From Magnetospirillum sulfuroxidans (lineage in GTDB: Bacteria; Pseudomonadota; Alphaproteobacteria; Rhodospirillales; Magnetospirillaceae), in NCBI RefSeq assembly GCF_018224925.1, contig NZ_JAGTUF010000005.1, positions 124,001-188,000 on the forward strand: a DNA stretch of 64,000 nucleotides. The letters run 5' to 3'. The notes beneath the pieces are model-generated. The model did no database searches and was not told the DNA's origin. It saw nothing but the letters and a program-made list of their open reading frames with translations. Both the position numbers and the translations under genes were made by a program. The first letter of the stretch is position 1. Each line of letters begins with the position of its first letter. Below are positions 52,479 to 61,253 of this stretch, in pieces.

Positions 52479-53507
52479 CTACAGCCATTTTGGGCAAATG
52501 CCGAAATCAGCCGGGAAAAACTTCAGGTACTGCACCAGACGCGGCCGCGATCCCCGGTTAGGGGTCGGGCCGTGGGCCAAGGCGTGGTGCCACAACACCA
52601 TGTCACCCGCCAGCCCGCCAATGGGGGTCATGGTCAAGGTGTCGACGGCGTGCTGGCGCGGCTCTCTCCCCGCCGGCACCGTTTGCAGCCAGTCACCGAT
52701 TGTCCGCTGCATGCCCGGAACCAGGGCGAACGCCCCTTGGTCGGGATCGGTGTCGGTCAGATAGATCACCCCCTGAATGCCCAGGGGAATGGGCTGCACC
52801 AGACTGACATCCCAGTGGATCCCCGGCCCAGGAAAGGGAAGACCGCTGCTTTCCGGGGGATTAAAGCCGATACGGTCGATGCTCGGCCACAGATCGGCGG
52901 TCCCCCACAATTGGGCGAAGGCTTTGTGGATACGGGCCGAGTGGCGATTGGCATCCAAAACCGGGTGACGGAACATCTGGACGAAAACGCATTGCTGGTG
53001 CGGGCCAAAGCGGCCCCAGCCAGCGGGATCGTCGGGACTCATGCCCTGGGTCCGCCACACCACCTCGGCACTGGCCTGGGCCGCCTGGGGCGAGATGGCC
53101 CCGCGTAATCGCACCCACCCCTGGTGTTCCCAATGGGCCAAATCATCGGCATCCAGGACCGGTGGGGCCGCTTCGATCGCGTGCAGACGCGCCGCCGTCG
53201 CCGGCGGGACCGCCGCGCCGCTCAGGGCGGCATTGAGCCGTGCGATCCGCTCTGGCGCGAACGGACCGCCATTATTGGCGATGATCCAATCCTCGAAGGC
53301 GGCAAAATCGGGACGCTGCCCCAACACATGGCGCATGGTCGGTTCCAGTCCCAACCCCAGACCACTAAACACGATTTGGGTGGTCCGCCATTCATCGGCG
53401 GCATGCTCGGCGGCGACAGCCTGATCGCCAAGCCAACGCGACCACAGACGTTTGAGGGCAAAAACCCCCAGTTTCCCACCTTCCCGTTGCTCCGCCAGCG
53501 CCATCAT
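52479..53507 (-). CDS. Phytanoyl-CoA dioxygenase (PhyH) family protein
   Basis: The 342-residue start at MMALAEQ is chosen for its GAGGGG site; a longer frame lacks one. The Fe(II)/2-oxoglutarate oxygenase facial triad is visible as H-x-D in GIHWDVSLVQP and the distal His in WHHALAHGPTPN, followed by the 2-oxoglutarate Arg in RGSRPRLVQYLKF. PhyH-type enzymes hydroxylate diverse substrates; this one's substrate is unknown. It lies between the toxin-like gene and a LivK-type gene on the same strand. Confidence 0.85.
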   Translation of the reverse strand: MMALAEQREGGKLGVFALKRLWSRWLGDQAVAAEHAADEWRTTQIVFSGLGLGLEPTMRHVLGQRPDFAAFEDWIIANNGGPFAPERIARLNAALSGAAVPPATAARLHAIEAAPPVLDADDLAHWEHQGWVRLRGAISPQAAQASAEVVWRTQGMSPDDPAGWGRFGPHQQCVFVQMFRHPVLDANRHSARIHKAFAQLWGTADLWPSIDRIGFNPPESSGLPFPGPGIHWDVSLVQPIPLGIQGVIYLTDTDPDQGAFALVPGMQRTIGDWLQTVPAGREPRQHAVDTLTMTPIGGLAGDMVLWHHALAHGPTPNRGSRPRLVQYLKFFPADFGICPKWL

Positions 53508-53586
53508 GCCCCCCTCGCCGTCCACCTGGCGCATCTTGCATAACGGCCCCTTGGCGCGGACACAACCATGAATAAACAGTCTAAAC

Positions 53587-54729
53587 CTATTCCAGTAACG
53601 TCCAATCGCCCCCATGGATCTCGACCATGCGCATGGAATCCAAGGTCAAACCCATGTGATCGGTGGCCGACAGGGTGAAAATGCCTCCCTGGCCGACGAA
53701 ATCGCGCGTGGCCTCGATCTCGTCGCGCACCTTGGCCTTGTCTGTACTGCCGGCCCGTTTTACCGCCTGCACGTACAGATAAAGCGCGTCCCAGGCATGG
53801 CCGGCCATCATGCTGACCTCGTCCCCGCTCCGCCTCTCGAAATCACGCTTGAAGGCGGTCAGAACCGGTTTTTGCCGATCGGATTGGGGCAGCACATCGA
53901 CAATGGCCAAGGCCGAGGACGGCAAGCGCATGCCGTCGGCGGCGGTGCCGACCAGACGCAGAAAGTCTTTCGATGCGACGCCGTGGGATTGATAGACCGG
54001 CACATCCATGGCCAGTTGGCGAATATTACGGGTCACCACCGCCGGCCCCTGCCCGGTGCCGAAGACGAACAACGCCTGCACCCCCGGAGTGGCGCGAATA
54101 CGGGTCAATTGCGGAGTGACGTCAGGATCGCGCGGCGCATAGGTTTCATCGGCAACGATCTCGATACCATAGGCCGCGGCCAAATCCAGGCATTGGTTGC
54201 GACCGGATTTGCCAAACCCGACATTTTCCGACAGCAACGCCACCCGAGACAGCCCACGCCGCCTGATGTCGCCATAGACCTTTTCCGCCGCCAACCGATC
54301 CGTTTGTGGCACCTTGAAAGTCCATTTCCGCACCGGTTCGATAATGGCAACGCCGCCGCCCAGCGATAGAAACGGCATTTCCGCCTTTTCCATCATCGAC
54401 ATCACCGCCAACGAGGTCGGCGTCCCCGAGCCGCCGATAATGACATCGACCCGATCGGATTCGATCAGCCGCTTGGCCATGGTCACCGCCTTTTCGGGAA
54501 CCGAGCCATCGTCGTAAAGCACCAGTTCCAACCGCCGGCCGAGCAGGCCACCCTGGGCGTTGAGACGCTCGATCTCCATCTCCAGGGTCTTTTTTTCCGG
54601 GTCGCCCATGGGCGACATCACCCCGGTGGTGGACAGGAAGGAACCAATGCGAATGGGGTCCTCGGCCAACGCCGGAAAAGCAGCAAATGAAAATAGCGCC
54701 GCGGCTAAGACTACGCGCATAAATTTCAT
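53587..54729 (-). CDS. ABC transporter periplasmic binding protein, LivK type
   Basis: The 380-residue protein has a signal peptide (MRVVLAAALFSFAAFPALA) and the type I periplasmic-binding fold of branched-chain amino acid binders (IRIGSFLSTTGVMSPMGDPEKK; VDVIIGGSGTPTSLAVMSMMEK, a region of about 22 residues). No permease or ATPase gene is adjacent, so it may serve a distant transporter or act as a sensor. Its ligand could be an amino acid, amide or aromatic acid. Divergent from the hemerythrin gene at 54869. Confidence 0.9.
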   Translation of the reverse strand: MKFMRVVLAAALFSFAAFPALAEDPIRIGSFLSTTGVMSPMGDPEKKTLEMEIERLNAQGGLLGRRLELVLYDDGSVPEKAVTMAKRLIESDRVDVIIGGSGTPTSLAVMSMMEKAEMPFLSLGGGVAIIEPVRKWTFKVPQTDRLAAEKVYGDIRRRGLSRVALLSENVGFGKSGRNQCLDLAAAYGIEIVADETYAPRDPDVTPQLTRIRATPGVQALFVFGTGQGPAVVTRNIRQLAMDVPVYQSHGVASKDFLRLVGTAADGMRLPSSALAIVDVLPQSDRQKPVLTAFKRDFERRSGDEVSMMAGHAWDALYLYVQAVKRAGSTDKAKVRDEIEATRDFVGQGGIFTLSATDHMGLTLDSMRMVEIHGGDWTLLE

Positions 54730-54868
54730 CTTCGTATCCCAAATCCACCAAAACACACCGAACCAGATAATAGCGTGATTGCTGAATTATTGGCACCGCT
54801 TTTCCCTGCCGGTGAAACCATTGCAAAGGCTTGGCGATTTAATTTAAAAGAATTTCAAACACCATAGG

Positions 54869-55270
54869 ATGCTGTTGATGTTGTGGAAAGAAGGCCTGAG
54901 TACAGACGTCAATTCCGTTGACCAGCAGCATCGGAATCTCATCCGCGAGGTCGAGGCGTTTTTTGCCCATGTTCATGCCGGTGCGGATCGCCTGTTCCTG
55001 GTCGAAGGGCTGGATCGCCTGATTGAGCAGGTCGCCGACCACTTCGCCCATGAAGAACGGGTGATGCGCAACATCCACTTGCCGGGCCTCGCCGTGCATG
55101 AACAGCTGCACCGGGCCTTGCTGGACGAAATCCGGGAATTCCGCGAAGAGATGGCCATGGGCGCCAACAACCACCCCGCCGCTGATATCGAGCATTTTCT
55201 GAATGCTTGGCTATACCGCCATATCAGCGAGGAAGACCAAAAGATCTTTCAGCATCTGAACCGCCCCTAA
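54869..55270 (+). CDS. Bacteriohemerythrin
   Basis: The 133-residue single-domain protein has the whole di-iron ligand set: His in VDQQHRNLI, HFAHEE, HEQLH and WLYRHISEED. Such proteins bind O2 (or NO) in the cytoplasm and are common in magnetotactic and microaerobic bacteria. Start is ATG 54869 or ATG 54878. Compare the gene at 11697, where one His is Gln. Confidence 0.9.
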   Translation: MLLMLWKEGLSTDVNSVDQQHRNLIREVEAFFAHVHAGADRLFLVEGLDRLIEQVADHFAHEERVMRNIHLPGLAVHEQLHRALLDEIREFREEMAMGANNHPAADIEHFLNAWLYRHISEEDQKIFQHLNRP

Positions 55271-55325
55271 GTGCCGCGCGGGCCGGCCGGTCGCCTGGCC
55301 CGATCATGGCAAAGGGCGACCGCCA

Positions 55326-55541
55326 TCAATTCTCTAACAGATCCTTGATCACACCCATCATGCGTTCGGCCGCGTGGCTGCATTCGCCCCGTTTCGGGCA
55401 TCCGCCGGCTAAGGCGCATTGCATCAAACCACTGGTGATGGCGTGTCCGCATGCCCATTCCCCCCGCCCGACATGAGCGGCCGCCTGCTCAACCCGAATT
55501 GCGTAGCATTGGCTGTTTTGGCGTTCGACGTGCAAGGACAT
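55326..55541 (-). CDS. Small Cys-rich hypothetical protein
   Basis: The 71-residue frame has five cysteines (CYAIRVEQ, ACGHAI, QCALAGGCPKRGECSHA), a spacing that could bind a metal or Fe-S cluster. It has no strong ribosome binding site and I do not recognise the family. It lies between the hemerythrin and M48 protease genes, in an otherwise empty stretch. The rest of that stretch (55542-55790) shows nothing clear. Confidence 0.45.
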   Translation of the reverse strand: MSLHVERQNSQCYAIRVEQAAAHVGRGEWACGHAITSGLMQCALAGGCPKRGECSHAAERMMGVIKDLLEN

Positions 55542-55790
55542 GACGGCAACCCATCAACGGACAGACCATGATTGATCCATTCCAATTCTACTCAATCGCC
55601 AGCGCGGCGAGTGTATTGGTGTGAATCGACATGTGACAGGGTGTGGCGAAAACATTGCCAAGACGTTAGCGCCGATCGGCAAAAGCGCGTGGACGCAAAA
55701 TTGTATCTGGGTCACTATCGGCTTGGCCTTATCCCTTCGGCATGGACCAAGCAAGGGGGCGCGCCATTGTCAAAGCCGAGGTTTCTTCCG

Positions 55791-56657
55791 ATGAATCGCC
55801 GTTCCTTGCTTGCCTCCCTGGCCGCCAGCGCCGTCGCCGCCCCTGCTTATGCCCAGTTCAGCATCGGCAACCTGATCCAAAGCGCCGTTACCGTGGCGGG
55901 CGCCTATACCACCGGGGAAAGCGATGAAATCGAGATGGGCGAAAGCTATTACCAGGGCTATCTCAGCAAATCCGGTGGCGTCTATCCCGACAGCGACGCC
56001 CAAGAAGCATTGCAGACCTTCGCCCAGCCGCTGATCAACGCCGCCGACCGCAGCGCCCTGGCCTGGGACATCACCTTGGTGGAAAGCGATCAGGTCAACG
56101 CCTGGGCCTTACCCGGCGGCAAGATCGCCATCAACAGCGCCCTGGTGTCGCAATGCCGGACCCCGGATGAACTGGCTTCGGTCATCGCCCACGAGATCGG
56201 GCACGCCGATCGCGGCCATGGCTTGGCCCAGATCCGCAATCAGGCGCTCATCAGCTCTGCCGGCAGCCTGGGCAAGGAAGCCCTGGGGGCCTGGATCGGC
56301 GGTGGCGCCGGCGCCATCGGCGGCGAAGTGCTGTCGGCATTAGAGGGGCCGCTGTATGGCATGATTCTGTCCGGCTATTCCCGCGACCATGAATTCGAAG
56401 CCGACGCCCACATTTTGAAGATTTTCGCCCGTACCGGCTATGATCCGAACAGGGCCGACGATTTCTTTCACACCCTGCTCCGCCTGCATCCCCAATCGGA
56501 CACGACGACCACATCGCTGTTTTCCACCCATCCCGGCACCACCGAACGCATCGCCAGGATCGAACAAGCCGCCGCCAAGACCGAGCGCCGAAACAACGGC
56601 GCCCAGACGGCGGGGTGGGATGAGTTGAAGGAACTGTTCCCAACTCCGGCGGGCTGA
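55791..56657 (+). CDS. M48-family (Ste24-like) periplasmic metalloprotease
   Basis: The 288-residue protein has a signal peptide (MNRRSLLASLAASAVAAPAYA) and the zinc motif HEIGH (H134, E135, H138), with the third ligand Glu in DHEFEADAHIL. NAWALPGGKIAINSALV is typical of the BepA/LoiP/YcaL-like group that handles outer-membrane protein quality. ATG 55791 is used; a long upstream in-frame extension lacks a signal peptide. Confidence 0.9.
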   Translation: MNRRSLLASLAASAVAAPAYAQFSIGNLIQSAVTVAGAYTTGESDEIEMGESYYQGYLSKSGGVYPDSDAQEALQTFAQPLINAADRSALAWDITLVESDQVNAWALPGGKIAINSALVSQCRTPDELASVIAHEIGHADRGHGLAQIRNQALISSAGSLGKEALGAWIGGGAGAIGGEVLSALEGPLYGMILSGYSRDHEFEADAHILKIFARTGYDPNRADDFFHTLLRLHPQSDTTTTSLFSTHPGTTERIARIEQAAAKTERRNNGAQTAGWDELKELFPTPAG

Positions 56658-56688
56658 GCGGCCGGCGGCAAAATCGGCATCAGCCCCG

Positions 56689-56892
56689 TCAGTTAAAGGC
56701 GCAGCCCGGCTGAAAGCCCATCTTCTTCAAGATCATGGCCAGCGGGCAAAAGCCGGTAAAAGCAGCCTGAAACATGTTGAGGCCGACAAAGGCTGTCATC
56801 AGCAGCCAATAGGCCGAATGCACCTGCGACAGCACCAGACTGGCCAGAATGACCAAACCGGCAAAGGCGAACACGACACGATCGATGGACAT
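56689..56892 (-). CDS. DUF2892 (YgaP C-terminal-like) inner-membrane protein
   Basis: The 67-residue protein has two TM helices ([39 protein letters not shown], a region of about 22 residues) and the family pattern N-x-F-Q-x-A-F-T-G-F-C-P-x-x-x-I-L. DUF2892 proteins are often linked to rhodanese and sulfide-responsive genes controlled by ArsR-type repressors. It is divergent from the RND adaptor gene, with a shared operator-like palindrome in the gap. Confidence 0.88.
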   Translation of the reverse strand: MSIDRVVFAFAGLVILASLVLSQVHSAYWLLMTAFVGLNMFQAAFTGFCPLAMILKKMGFQPGCAFN

Positions 56893-56936
56893 GGGCGATA
56901 TTCCTTGAAACCGAGAGAAAAGCCGTCTCTGACCCC

Positions 56937-56969
56937 TTGTTAATTAGATTAGCCTAATATATAAGTCAA
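56937..56969. promoter_or_regulatory. Overlapping divergent promoters with a palindromic operator
   Basis: On the plus strand TTGTTA (56937-56942), a 17-base spacer and TATAAG (56960-56965) face the RND genes. On the minus strand TTGACT (56969-56964) and, 17 bases on, TAATTA (56946-56941) face DUF2892. The near-palindrome ATTAGCCTAAT (56948-56958) lies in both spacers, the classic place for a repressor site. Confidence 0.6.
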
Positions 56970-56995
56970 GGGTATCGTCACCAGGAGATGATTCC

Positions 56996-57961
56996 ATGTC
57001 GCATTTCGTCCTCCCCCTGACCCTGGCCGCCCTCATCGCCGCCTCGCCCGCGCTTGCCGGCGAAATGGTGGTCAAGACCCACAAGGTGGACGACCTGAAG
57101 GCGGTATTCGCCACGGTGGAAAGCGTCGATGAAGTCCTGGCCCGCGCCCGGATCACCGGCACCGTGTCGGGCTTGCTGGTGGATGAAGGGACAAGCGTCG
57201 AAGCCGGCGTCCGCATCGCCACCATCGGCGACCCCAAATTGGCCCTGGCCACCGCCGGCATCGACGCCCGCCTGAAAGCGGCCGAGGCCGAACGCGATCT
57301 GGCCGAAATCGAATTCCGCCGCTCGGGCGATCTGCTGGCCAAGGGCGCCGCGACCCAGGCCCGCGTCGACAATGCCCGCACCCGCCTGGATGTGGCCACC
57401 CGCAATATCGCCGCCATTCGCTCGGAAAAGCAGGTCAGCGCCGAACGCAGCGGCGAGGGCGCGGTGCTGGCGCCCGGCGCCGGCCGGGTGCTGAAAGTGC
57501 ACGTCACCCAAGGCAGCGTGGTCATGGCCGGCGACACCATCGCCACCATCGCCGCCGAGAATTACATCTTGCGCATGGCTCTGCCCGAACGCCATGCCCG
57601 CTTCATCAAACTCGGCGATCGGGTGCTGGTGGGGCCGCGCAGCCTCTCCACCATCGATACGCCGCCACGTTTCGGCACCATCCGCCAAGTCTATCCGCGC
57701 ATCGAGGACGGCCGGGTCATCGCCGATGTCGCCGTCGAGGGCCTGGGCGATTTCTTCGTCGGCGAACGGGTGCCGGTGCATGTGACCACCGGACAACGCC
57801 CGGCCATCATTGTTCCGCGGGCGGCGATCAGTCCCCGCTTTGGTCTTGATTACGTCACCGTCAAGGATGTTGGCCCCGTGGTCGTGCAACTGGGCCAGGC
57901 GGCCGAGGATGATATCGAAGTGCTGTCCGGTCTGCGCGACGGCGATTTGGTGACGTGGTGA
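56996..57961 (+). CDS. RND efflux periplasmic adaptor subunit
   Basis: The 321-residue protein has a signal peptide (LPLTLAALIAASPALAG), lipoyl-like halves (ARITGTVSGLLVDEGTSVEAG; GRVLKVHVTQGSVVMAGD, each about 20), a short helical hairpin and a beta-barrel. It is smaller than AcrA (about 390). ATG 56996 follows AGGAGATG. It overlaps the pump gene region by the last codons and is expressed with it. No outer-membrane channel gene is adjacent. Confidence 0.9.
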   Translation: MSHFVLPLTLAALIAASPALAGEMVVKTHKVDDLKAVFATVESVDEVLARARITGTVSGLLVDEGTSVEAGVRIATIGDPKLALATAGIDARLKAAEAERDLAEIEFRRSGDLLAKGAATQARVDNARTRLDVATRNIAAIRSEKQVSAERSGEGAVLAPGAGRVLKVHVTQGSVVMAGDTIATIAAENYILRMALPERHARFIKLGDRVLVGPRSLSTIDTPPRFGTIRQVYPRIEDGRVIADVAVEGLGDFFVGERVPVHVTTGQRPAIIVPRAAISPRFGLDYVTVKDVGPVVVQLGQAAEDDIEVLSGLRDGDLVTW

Positions 57962-57966
57962 GCGCC

Positions 57967-60900
57967 ATGAAGCTGGGCATCTCGGGCGCCATCGCCAAGC
58001 ACTTCATCCGTTCGCCGCTGACGCCGCTGTTGCTGCTGGCCTCGCTGGCGGTGGGGTTCATCGCCTTGTCGGCGCTGCCGCGAGAGGAAGAACCGCAGAT
58101 CAGCGTGCCCATGGTCGATATCATGGTCGCCGCCAACGGCTTAAAGGCGGTGGACGCCGCCGAACTGGTGACCAAGCCGCTGGAAGACATCGTCAAGGGG
58201 ATCGACGCGGTCGAGCACGTCTATTCCCAGACCAATGACGACCAAGTCATCGTCACCGCCCGCTTCACTGTCGGCACCTCGGAAGATGCCGCCATCTTGC
58301 GCGTGCACGAACAGGTGCGCGCCAATTTGCGCGCCCTGCCCCACGGCATCCCCGAGCCGCTGATCATCGGTCGCGGCATCAACGATGTCGCCATCTTGGC
58401 GCTGACCATCGCCCCCAAGCCCGAACACGCCGAGCGCTGGAACGACAACGCCCTTTATAATCTGGCCGAAGAGTTGCAGCACGAATTGGTCAAGGTCGAT
58501 AATGTCGGCCAAAGCTACATCGTCGGCGGCCGCAAGGATCAAGTGCGGGTGGAACCGGACACGGAAGCCCTGGCCCTGTACGGCATCACCCTTAATCAAT
58601 TGGTCGCCAAGATCGAGAACGCCAACCGTTCGTTCATGGTCGGCGCCGTGCGCGAGGCCGGACGTCATCTGCCGGTGGTCGGCGGTCAGACCCTGACCGG
58701 CATTCCCGATATCGGCAATTTACTGCTGCTGTCCCATGACGGCCGCCCGGTCTATGTCAAGGATGTCGCCCGCGTCGTCATCGACGGCGAAGCCGTTGAT
58801 GCCCGCGCCTGGCAGATCAAAGCCGGCAAGGCGGTGCCCAGCGTCAGCCTGGCCATCGCCAAGCGGGCCGGCGCCAACGCCGTGCTGGTGGCCGAGGAAA
58901 CCCTGGCCCGGCTTGAACAAATCAAGGACCGCTTGATCCCGCCCACGGTGGATATCACCGTCACCCGCAATTACGGCGAGACGGCGGCGGACAAGGCCGA
59001 TGAATTGTTGTTCCATCTGGCCTTGGCCACCTTGTCCATCGTCGTCCTGATCACCTGGGCATTGGGGTGGCGCGAAGGCGTCGTCGTCGCCCTGGTGGTG
59101 CCGACCACCATCTTGCTGACCTTGTTCGCCAGCTATCTGCTGGGCTACACCATCAACCGCGTCAGCCTGTTCGCCTTGATCTTTTCCATCGGCATCCTGG
59201 TCGATGACGCCATCGTCGTCGTCGAGAACATCGTCCGCCACTGGTTGGCCGACAAGACCCGCGACCGCGCCGAAGTGGCGGTGGAAGCGGTGGCGGAAGT
59301 GGGCAACCCGACCATCATTGCCACCTTGACCATCATTGCCGCGCTGTTGCCGATGATGTTCGTGTCGGGGCTGATGGGGCCTTATATGAGCCCGATTCCG
59401 GCCAACGCCTCCTCGGCCATGATGTTTTCGTTCTTCGTCGCAATCATCATCACCCCGTGGCTGTTGCTGAAAGTGGCCGGACGCTCCAAGACCGGCGGCC
59501 ACGCCGGGCACCGCGACCGCCTGGGCGATTTGTATCGCCGGCTGGCCCGACCGCTGTTGCAGGGCCGCTCGCGCTCGAAAAAACTGCTGGCCGGCGTCAC
59601 CATCGCCACCGTGCTGTCCTTGACCATGTTCGGCTTCAAGGCGGTAACGGTCAAATTGCTGCCCTTCGACAACAAGTCGGAAGTCCAGGTCGTGATCGAT
59701 CTGCCCGAAGGCGCGCCGCTGGAAGACACCGAGCGGGTGCTGATGGATGCCGCCAAGCGGCTGGCCGACCTGCCCGAACTGACCAGCATCCAGGCCTATG
59801 CCGGAGCCGCCGCACCGTTCAACTTCAACGGTCTGGTCCGCCACTCTTATTTGCGGTCCGCGCCGGAATTGGGCGATCTGCAACTGAACTTGACCTCTCG
59901 GCACGACCGCGACCGTCCCAGCCATGCCATCGCCTTAGACGTGCGCCAGCGTCTGGCCGATCTGGCCAAGCCGGACGGCACCGCCATCCGCGTCGTCGAA
60001 GTGCCGCCCGGCCCGCCGGTGCTGTCGACCCTCTTGGCCGAAATCTATGGCCCCGATGCCGACAGCCGGCGGGCAACGGCGGCGCAAGTGCGCGCGGCCT
60101 TCGCCAAGGTCGATTACGTCGTCGATATCGACGACACCCTGGCCCATCCGTGGCAGCGCCTGCGCGTTTCCATCGACCAGGAACGACTTGAATTCCACGG
60201 CGTCGAACAACAAGCGGTCTATGACACCATCCAAGCGCTGATGGGCGGGGTCAAGGTCGGCTATTCCCATCGCGGCGCCGGCGCCAATCCCAAGGAAATC
60301 GTCATCGCCCTGGCCAAGGCCGACAAGCATCCGGGCGAATTGCTGGCCACCACCCCGGTGCCGTCCCGTCATGGCGTGGTTGAACTGGGCGACGTGGTCG
60401 AAATCAGTTACGAAGCCGCCAGCTCGCCCATCTTCCGCCGTGACGGCCGCTACGCCGAAATGGTTCAGGCCGAACTGGCTGGCCGCTACGAGGCCCCGAT
60501 CTACGGCATGTTCGCGGTCGAGGATCACCTGCCCGCCGCCATCACCGTCAAGTATCATGGCCAGCCGCTCGACGAATCCCATCCGACGCTTTTGTGGGAC
60601 GGCGAATGGGAAATCACCTATGTCACCTTCCGCGACATGGGGGCCGCCTTCGGCGTCGCCATTCTCGGCATCTATCTGCTGGTGGTGGCCCAGTTCGGCA
60701 GCTTCCGTCTGCCCCTGGTCATCTTGGTGCCCGTGCCCTTGACCCTGATCGGCATCGTCATCGGCCACATGCTGTTCAACGCCCCGTTCACCGCCACCTC
60801 GATGATCGGCTTCATCGCCCTGGCCGGCATCATCGTTCGCAATTCCATCTTGCTGGTGGATTTCATCCGTCACCGTCTGGGCGAAGGCGCCAGCATTCGC

Positions 60901-61116
60901 CAAGCCGTGCTTGATTCGGGGGCGACCCGTTTCAAGCCCATCGTGCTGACCGCGGCGGCGGCGATGATCGGCGCCGCCTTCATCCTGGCCGACCCCATCT
61001 TCCAGGGTCTAGCCATCTCGCTGGTGTTCGGCCTGTTGTCATCCACCGCCCTGACCCTGGCGGTCATCCCGGCGCTGTATATCTGGCTGCGCGACGACGG
61101 CCGCGAACTGGAATGA
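57967..61116 (+). CDS. RND efflux pump, AcrB/hydrophobe type
   Basis: The 1049-residue pump has 12 TM helices and two large periplasmic loops. TM4 carries ILVDDAIVVVENIVRH with the paired Asp of the proton relay. The N-terminus (AIAKHFIRSPLTPLLLLASL; LPREEEPQISVPMVDIMV) puts it in a subgroup of broad-substrate or metal-independent RND pumps rather than the heavy-metal branch. ATG 57967 is used; GTG codons just upstream are possible. Its stop marks the left edge of the A+T-rich island. Confidence 0.93.
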   Translation: MKLGISGAIAKHFIRSPLTPLLLLASLAVGFIALSALPREEEPQISVPMVDIMVAANGLKAVDAAELVTKPLEDIVKGIDAVEHVYSQTNDDQVIVTARFTVGTSEDAAILRVHEQVRANLRALPHGIPEPLIIGRGINDVAILALTIAPKPEHAERWNDNALYNLAEELQHELVKVDNVGQSYIVGGRKDQVRVEPDTEALALYGITLNQLVAKIENANRSFMVGAVREAGRHLPVVGGQTLTGIPDIGNLLLLSHDGRPVYVKDVARVVIDGEAVDARAWQIKAGKAVPSVSLAIAKRAGANAVLVAEETLARLEQIKDRLIPPTVDITVTRNYGETAADKADELLFHLALATLSIVVLITWALGWREGVVVALVVPTTILLTLFASYLLGYTINRVSLFALIFSIGILVDDAIVVVENIVRHWLADKTRDRAEVAVEAVAEVGNPTIIATLTIIAALLPMMFVSGLMGPYMSPIPANASSAMMFSFFVAIIITPWLLLKVAGRSKTGGHAGHRDRLGDLYRRLARPLLQGRSRSKKLLAGVTIATVLSLTMFGFKAVTVKLLPFDNKSEVQVVIDLPEGAPLEDTERVLMDAAKRLADLPELTSIQAYAGAAAPFNFNGLVRHSYLRSAPELGDLQLNLTSRHDRDRPSHAIALDVRQRLADLAKPDGTAIRVVEVPPGPPVLSTLLAEIYGPDADSRRATAAQVRAAFAKVDYVVDIDDTLAHPWQRLRVSIDQERLEFHGVEQQAVYDTIQALMGGVKVGYSHRGAGANPKEIVIALAKADKHPGELLATTPVPSRHGVVELGDVVEISYEAASSPIFRRDGRYAEMVQAELAGRYEAPIYGMFAVEDHLPAAITVKYHGQPLDESHPTLLWDGEWEITYVTFRDMGAAFGVAILGIYLLVVAQFGSFRLPLVILVPVPLTLIGIVIGHMLFNAPFTATSMIGFIALAGIIVRNSILLVDFIRHRLGEGASIRQAVLDSGATRFKPIVLTAAAAMIGAAFILADPIFQGLAISLVFGLLSSTALTLAVIPALYIWLRDDGRELE

Positions 61117-61185
61117 TTATATAAATTATAACCTGATATTTTTGAGAGTCATTAATAGAGAAATCTATTTTTACGAGATCAGTAA

Positions 61186-61226
61186 TTGCCAAAAAGTTGC
61201 TTGTTGCGGTAAAATGATCGCAACAA
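61186..61226 (+). promoter_or_regulatory. Promoter with inverted repeat across its -10 region
   Basis: TTGCCA (61186-61191), an 18-base spacer and TAAAAT (61210-61215) form a promoter for the island gene. TTGTTGCG (61201-61208) and CGCAACAA (61219-61226) are perfect 8-base arms around the -10, suited to a repressor or an early hairpin. Confidence 0.5.
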
Positions 61227-61253
61227 ATGTATTTAGCTGAGGGCACCTAAATC

